Below, one piece after another: positions 60,039 through 64,000 of a stretch of 64,000 nt of DNA. Under the pieces are notes generated by a model, which saw nothing but the letters and a program-made list of their open reading frames with translations, did not search any database and was not told where the DNA came from. Where the stretch lies: NCBI GenBank assembly GCA_950295325.1, contig OX485808.1, positions 15,832,527 to 15,896,526 on the forward strand, written 5' to 3'. Positions within the stretch are counted from its first letter, which is position 1. Every line of letters begins with the position of its first letter. The stretch is from Polytrichum commune. Taxonomy: Eukaryota > Streptophyta > Polytrichopsida > Polytrichales > Polytrichaceae. Made by a program: the position numbers and the translations under genes.

Positions 60039-62918
60039 TAAGTAGTGTTAAGGAAGACATGCCTAATTCGGTTACTTTTCTTAATCGTACACCATATTTG
60101 TTTGGTATGTGGTTAGATGTGGCTCCAACAATGGATACCAAAAAGACATGTTTTAAAAAAGGATTGGACCATCTGCTCAAAATATGCTAATTATTTTAGG
60201 TTCACCAATCAACATAGTTGGGAAGGCCCATATGAAACTAGGATTTAACTATATTTGGACAACATTTCATCCAAATATATTGGCGATGCTACTGAGACTC
60301 ACTAGTTTCAACTTTTCAATATGAATGCATTGATGTTCAATTTGTGGAGTATTGCATGTAGACATGTGTGTTGGAGGCTATGCATTGCATTCCTATTGCA
60401 AACGTTGTTGATATAACACATGAGACTCATGACATAGCATTAAGTAGCAAGCTCCAAATGACATTCTCAAAAGAGCATCAATCGGGCATGTGCCGGTTAG
60501 ATGTTTTTTTAGTTAATTTTTAATTTATTTGGATAGTTACTTTCACTAATTAGAATTAATTATGTCGGTTTCTAGGACAACATCAATGTCAAGTGGCTAG
60601 AAAGGTTCTAATCTAGGTTAGATTAGAATCTATACAAATCTAAATAGCTATAAAGTAACGGGAAGTTGGTGTGGTAAAAAGGTTAAAACCGCGTTGGATA
60701 CCTTCTTGATGTTTTGAAGCTTTTTTTTCTTCTTTTTTATTAATAAAATTAATGATTATTATTTATAAATTTGATTAATTCTCCAATCATTCATCCTTGC
60801 ATTGCAATCTTTTCCCCTCTTGTTAAGGTAATATTGCAAATACTCAAAGAGTACCCCGCTAACATTGCTACTTAACGTTATGGATGTTTTCTTTTTCTCT
60901 AAACATGAATACAATTTTATTTGTGCAAAGGTTATTCTTTTGCATGTGACAAGTGTTTGCATATGAAATCTTGAAAGTCACCAACTGGAAATATTACTTT
61001 ATTGTATGTCATGCAAACAATGACATCACATAGTATGTGCTCGATGTCTATGTCCACTACTAGAACCATATTGCCAAGAATCTCCTTGCAATGGTCAGTC
61101 TATCGCATGGTCCGCCGATACTGTTCACATGTGACTACTACGCGTGTGGTTTTTTTCTTGCATGAGGGGTAGAAGGCCCCTTTGAATTTCCCCCAATAAC
61201 CTTGAACCCAACTATGTCTCTGGGAAAACGTATCGCGTAGCTAGTGGAGGTGCATGCGTCTTGTGTACCTTAGCACGAGGTCTCCAAATGACTTCAAATG
61301 CAACAAATAAGGCCATAAAACTATAGGCATGTAGTCAATGGGTGACAAACATTGGTATGTTTCAAAAACTGTGGGGGAAAGGGGGGGGGGTTGAATGAAA
61401 TTGTATGGGTTGTCATCAATGAAAAGCGTCTTTTGCACATGAGCACCTTGAATTCTTTTAAACACAACTTGTGAAATTTTAAACCAAAACGGAATAGACC
61501 ACTTGGAAGGATATTGAGACAACTAATTGACAAAATAATTCTTCTCGCATTTGCAGCATGTTGTATAAGAACTCCTCCATGCCTAGTCATAAGAAAATGA
61601 ATGGCTTGGAGAATGTTTTTCCTTTTCTTGGAGAATTAGAAGTTGTTCTTAGAAGAATCATGTTTAAATCAAGAACAATACAATACCCTAGGATTATTGG
61701 AATGGCTGGGAATTTAAGAAGTTGGCTTTCCAACTCACATTGGTTTGGTAATTTTGCATATGAAGCTTGGGGGTTGGACTTATCTACCACATATGAACTA
61801 ACTTGACCATGAGAAGAGGTATTATTTGAGGCATTAGCATATTACATATTATACATAATGGAGAGGTGTTATTTATCTCTAGTATGTATATCTAAAAATG
61901 CTATTAAATTTTATCAAGTAAAAGGTAGATGTACAAAAGGATGCCCTAAGATTTAGAGATTTTAAAAAAAAAAGATGTATTAGTTTCATTCAATTTATGT
62001 TTTCATTTATTGTTGTCATGGTTAAAGTCCTTAATGACTACCATGTATGTTTGTTTATTATGGATTTCTATAAAACTGTTTTTTAAGAGATAAATTTTTT
62101 AAACATACATATAATATATATTAGGATTGGACCTAAAATCAAGATGTGATAAACTTCTAAAGTTTGCTGTTATTTTCGGCCCAAAATCACTAACCAATGC
62201 AACATTTTATATAAACTACTTATACTTCACCAACTAATAAAGATGAATTAGAATATGACCCAATCACAAGGAATACGTATCAAACAATCTATAAGGAAAT
62301 ATTTTTATTAGACGATGACAACAACATCACTCCCTTGTAAGAAACACTAACATTGAAAACTACTAAGTAACTAACAACATGTTCTTTGATTAAAGGTGGG
62401 GTTGATCAAGGTCACATCCCACTTGCATTGGATCATCTTCTTAAAAATTTAACCACTGTCGATATTTTTTCATCTAAACATTTTATTAAATTTTTATTTA
62501 GTAGTATAAAAAATATTTGTGAAAATAAATTTTACATTGTCGAGACAAATCGGCTAAGTTAAAAAACATATTTGATAGTCAACGTCATTCGCTCTATTCG
62601 TTTAATCGTTTTAGAGCATAGTCACTTTAGCTCCTTAGAATAACCTAAACTATTATGCCTTTTAATTACTTATTAATTAACTTTAGCTTAGTTAATGCTA
62701 AAAAATCAACTAATAAATTTTTGGCGTTTATTTTCTTAGGATTTTACTTACTAAGCTATTTTTTTAAGGGATTGCTATTTCCACACCTTTTTTTGCTAGA
62801 TTCACACCTTTTTGCCGGTTCGGTTGCCGTGTCACTGAGGCGCTATATATGAGATTCTTCATGGTGCATCCGGACCGTTGATCCATCAAGGCCCATCCAA
62901 GGGCCTCAATGATCCTAG
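60039..62918. other. AT-rich intergenic region
   Basis: No gene is supported. 60080-60240 is a diverged relative of 47000-47110 (GTGGTTAGATG(T/C)GGCT...CTCAAAATATG). 61381-61390 is poly-G. 61821-61890 recurs at 38468-38560. Frames such as 61241-61522 (minus) and 61558-61806 (plus) have no domains. Confidence 0.4.
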
Positions 62919-62946
62919 GTGGCGGTGGGGTGGGGGGCGGGGGTGG
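62919..62946 (+). other. G-rich tract with quadruplex-forming potential
   Basis: The plus strand reads GGTGGCGGTGGGGTGGGGGG then CGGGGGTGG: several runs of three or more G separated by one base. This meets the usual G-quadruplex pattern. It sits in a GC-rich island of ~150 bp within AT-rich DNA. Confidence 0.6.
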
Positions 62947-63066
62947 TGCTTGCCACCAAGGCGGGGTGGGGCCGTGGGCCTCATGTCTTTTTTGGGGAGG
63001 CCGGATTTAGGGTGGTGTCGGGCCTAGTGGCTAGGCGGGCCCAGTGGCTAGGCCTACTTAGTATAT

Positions 63067-63172
63067 AACTAGTTGGTTACCCTTACTCTACTTACTAAAT
63101 AACTAGTTGGTTAGCCTTACTCTACTTAGCCATTAGTCATTTAGTAAGTAGAGTAAGGCTAACCAACTAGTT
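63067..63172. repeat. Duplicated arm and near-perfect hairpin
   Basis: AACTAGTTGGTTAGCCTTAC and following bases at 63101-63128 pair perfectly with 63145-63172 around a 16-bp spacer. A second copy of the left arm, one mismatch, precedes at 63067-63100 and would pair over ~34 bp with 63139-63172. It resembles a MITE end or a replication-slippage product. Confidence 0.85.
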
Positions 63173-64000
63173 AAATGATTGATCATCTTCTTTGGTAGTC
63201 GAATTCATAGTCTATAAGCTTCTTATTTCAATACAATGTTCTTATCAATCGTCCTCGTATAGTATGAGTTTCTATGTCTTCTTCTTCTTTTGGTTGGATG
63301 GCATTTTGTTTCATCCTATTTGATGTGGCCATCATTTTGGCATTCACCTTATCAAACGAAGACATGAGGTCACCGTTGAAAGTGCTATGAACAACATTGT
63401 TGATGGAATTGAACTATATGCTCAGGATATAGACCACCTTGGTAGGTTCCATGTTGACACATTTGAAAAAGCTTATGTTATCATTTAAATAGAAAAAGAA
63501 TCTTCACTTTGACCTCTTGTGAATTTTCATCTCAACACCAATTTTTAACTTGAAATAACAATTGAGTGACTAGAAATTGCTAAACCTGTATGTGCCCACG
63601 ATAGGGCTACATACCTTCTAGCCGGATGTTTCTTTTTAATTTACAAAGAAACATTCATAATACTATGCAGTCCGTAAACCTGGCGATGGACTGACCATCT
63701 AGCATGCTCATTGATGACCAAGGTGGGAATCAAACCAGGGTTTTAAGAACAAGTGAAATTACAGAGCAAATGTGATTTCCATGTGAAGTCTATGGACGCA
63801 TTGCCAATCATGTGCCACTCTGTTGGTGAATCACCTAGGTGACATAATCAGCAACGCAAATTCTCCTGTACTAGTACAGATGAAATGAAATATATCAAAG
63901 TCCATGAGAAGGACAGTCGTTTCGTTTGATACAATCTTCGATTAGTCTTCACGCATAGATGGGTGGACCAACCAATCACAAGAGCTGCGCCTTCTCAGAT
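63173..64000. other. Intergenic to window end
   Basis: AT-rich. 63490-63600 resembles other old dispersed sequence at 15800-15960 and 44090-44230. No gene is recognised. Confidence 0.35.

Overview
This is plant nuclear DNA: AT-rich, dominated by small dispersed repeats, with one convincing multi-exon gene. The plant-type telomere motif CCCTAAA occurs as a short interstitial array near 4.2 kb. The gene encodes a SOSEKI (DUF966) polarity protein, a family of land plants. Its long form (766 residues) ending in a C2HC zinc finger, and the absence of recognisable LTR-retrotransposon coding sequence, make me lean towards a seed-free plant (lycophyte, fern or bryophyte). That lineage call is inference and is weak. 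No bacterial operon, rRNA, CRISPR array, virus or toxin gene is visible.

Layout. 0-5.8 kb: a 0.93-kb terminal-inverted-repeat (TIR) element with a second copy at 35 kb, a decayed LINE reverse-transcriptase fragment (about 2.84-3.37 kb), a 760-bp TIR element carrying the telomere-like array, and a small MITE. 5.8-11.1 kb: mostly featureless, with microsatellites, a ~185-bp tandem array and a SINE fragment. 11.2-15.5 kb: a three-level nest. A mariner-like element (TA duplication) contains a 3.28-kb MULE-like element with long inverted repeats (9-bp duplication), which contains a 497-bp hAT-like MITE (8-bp duplication). A related copy of the outermost element at 43.2-44.1 kb still has the MULE target site empty. 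16.8-52 kb: repeat-rich and gene-poor. It holds most copies of a ~500-bp PIF/Harbinger-like family (TIR GGGCCACTTCACAC, TAA/TTA duplications), plus other TIR families, a tRNA-derived SINE, foldback hairpins and many poly-G/poly-C runs. 53.1-57.6 kb: the SOSEKI gene, plus strand, seven exons, all introns GT-AG and all phases consistent. 58.4-64 kb: a SINE with a perfect 16-bp duplication, a Harbinger-like copy interrupted by a second hAT-like MITE (again with a perfect 8-bp duplication), then AT-rich sequence, a G-rich tract and a strong hairpin.

Nearly all open frames of 60-140 codons here are chance frames in repeats. The SOSEKI gene is the only one I regard as a functional protein gene. There is no evidence of a multigene system. 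The most informative biology is the transposon stratigraphy, where target-site duplications and an empty site fix boundaries and order of events, and the SOSEKI gene model itself. Identities are judged by eye; no alignment or database search was run.
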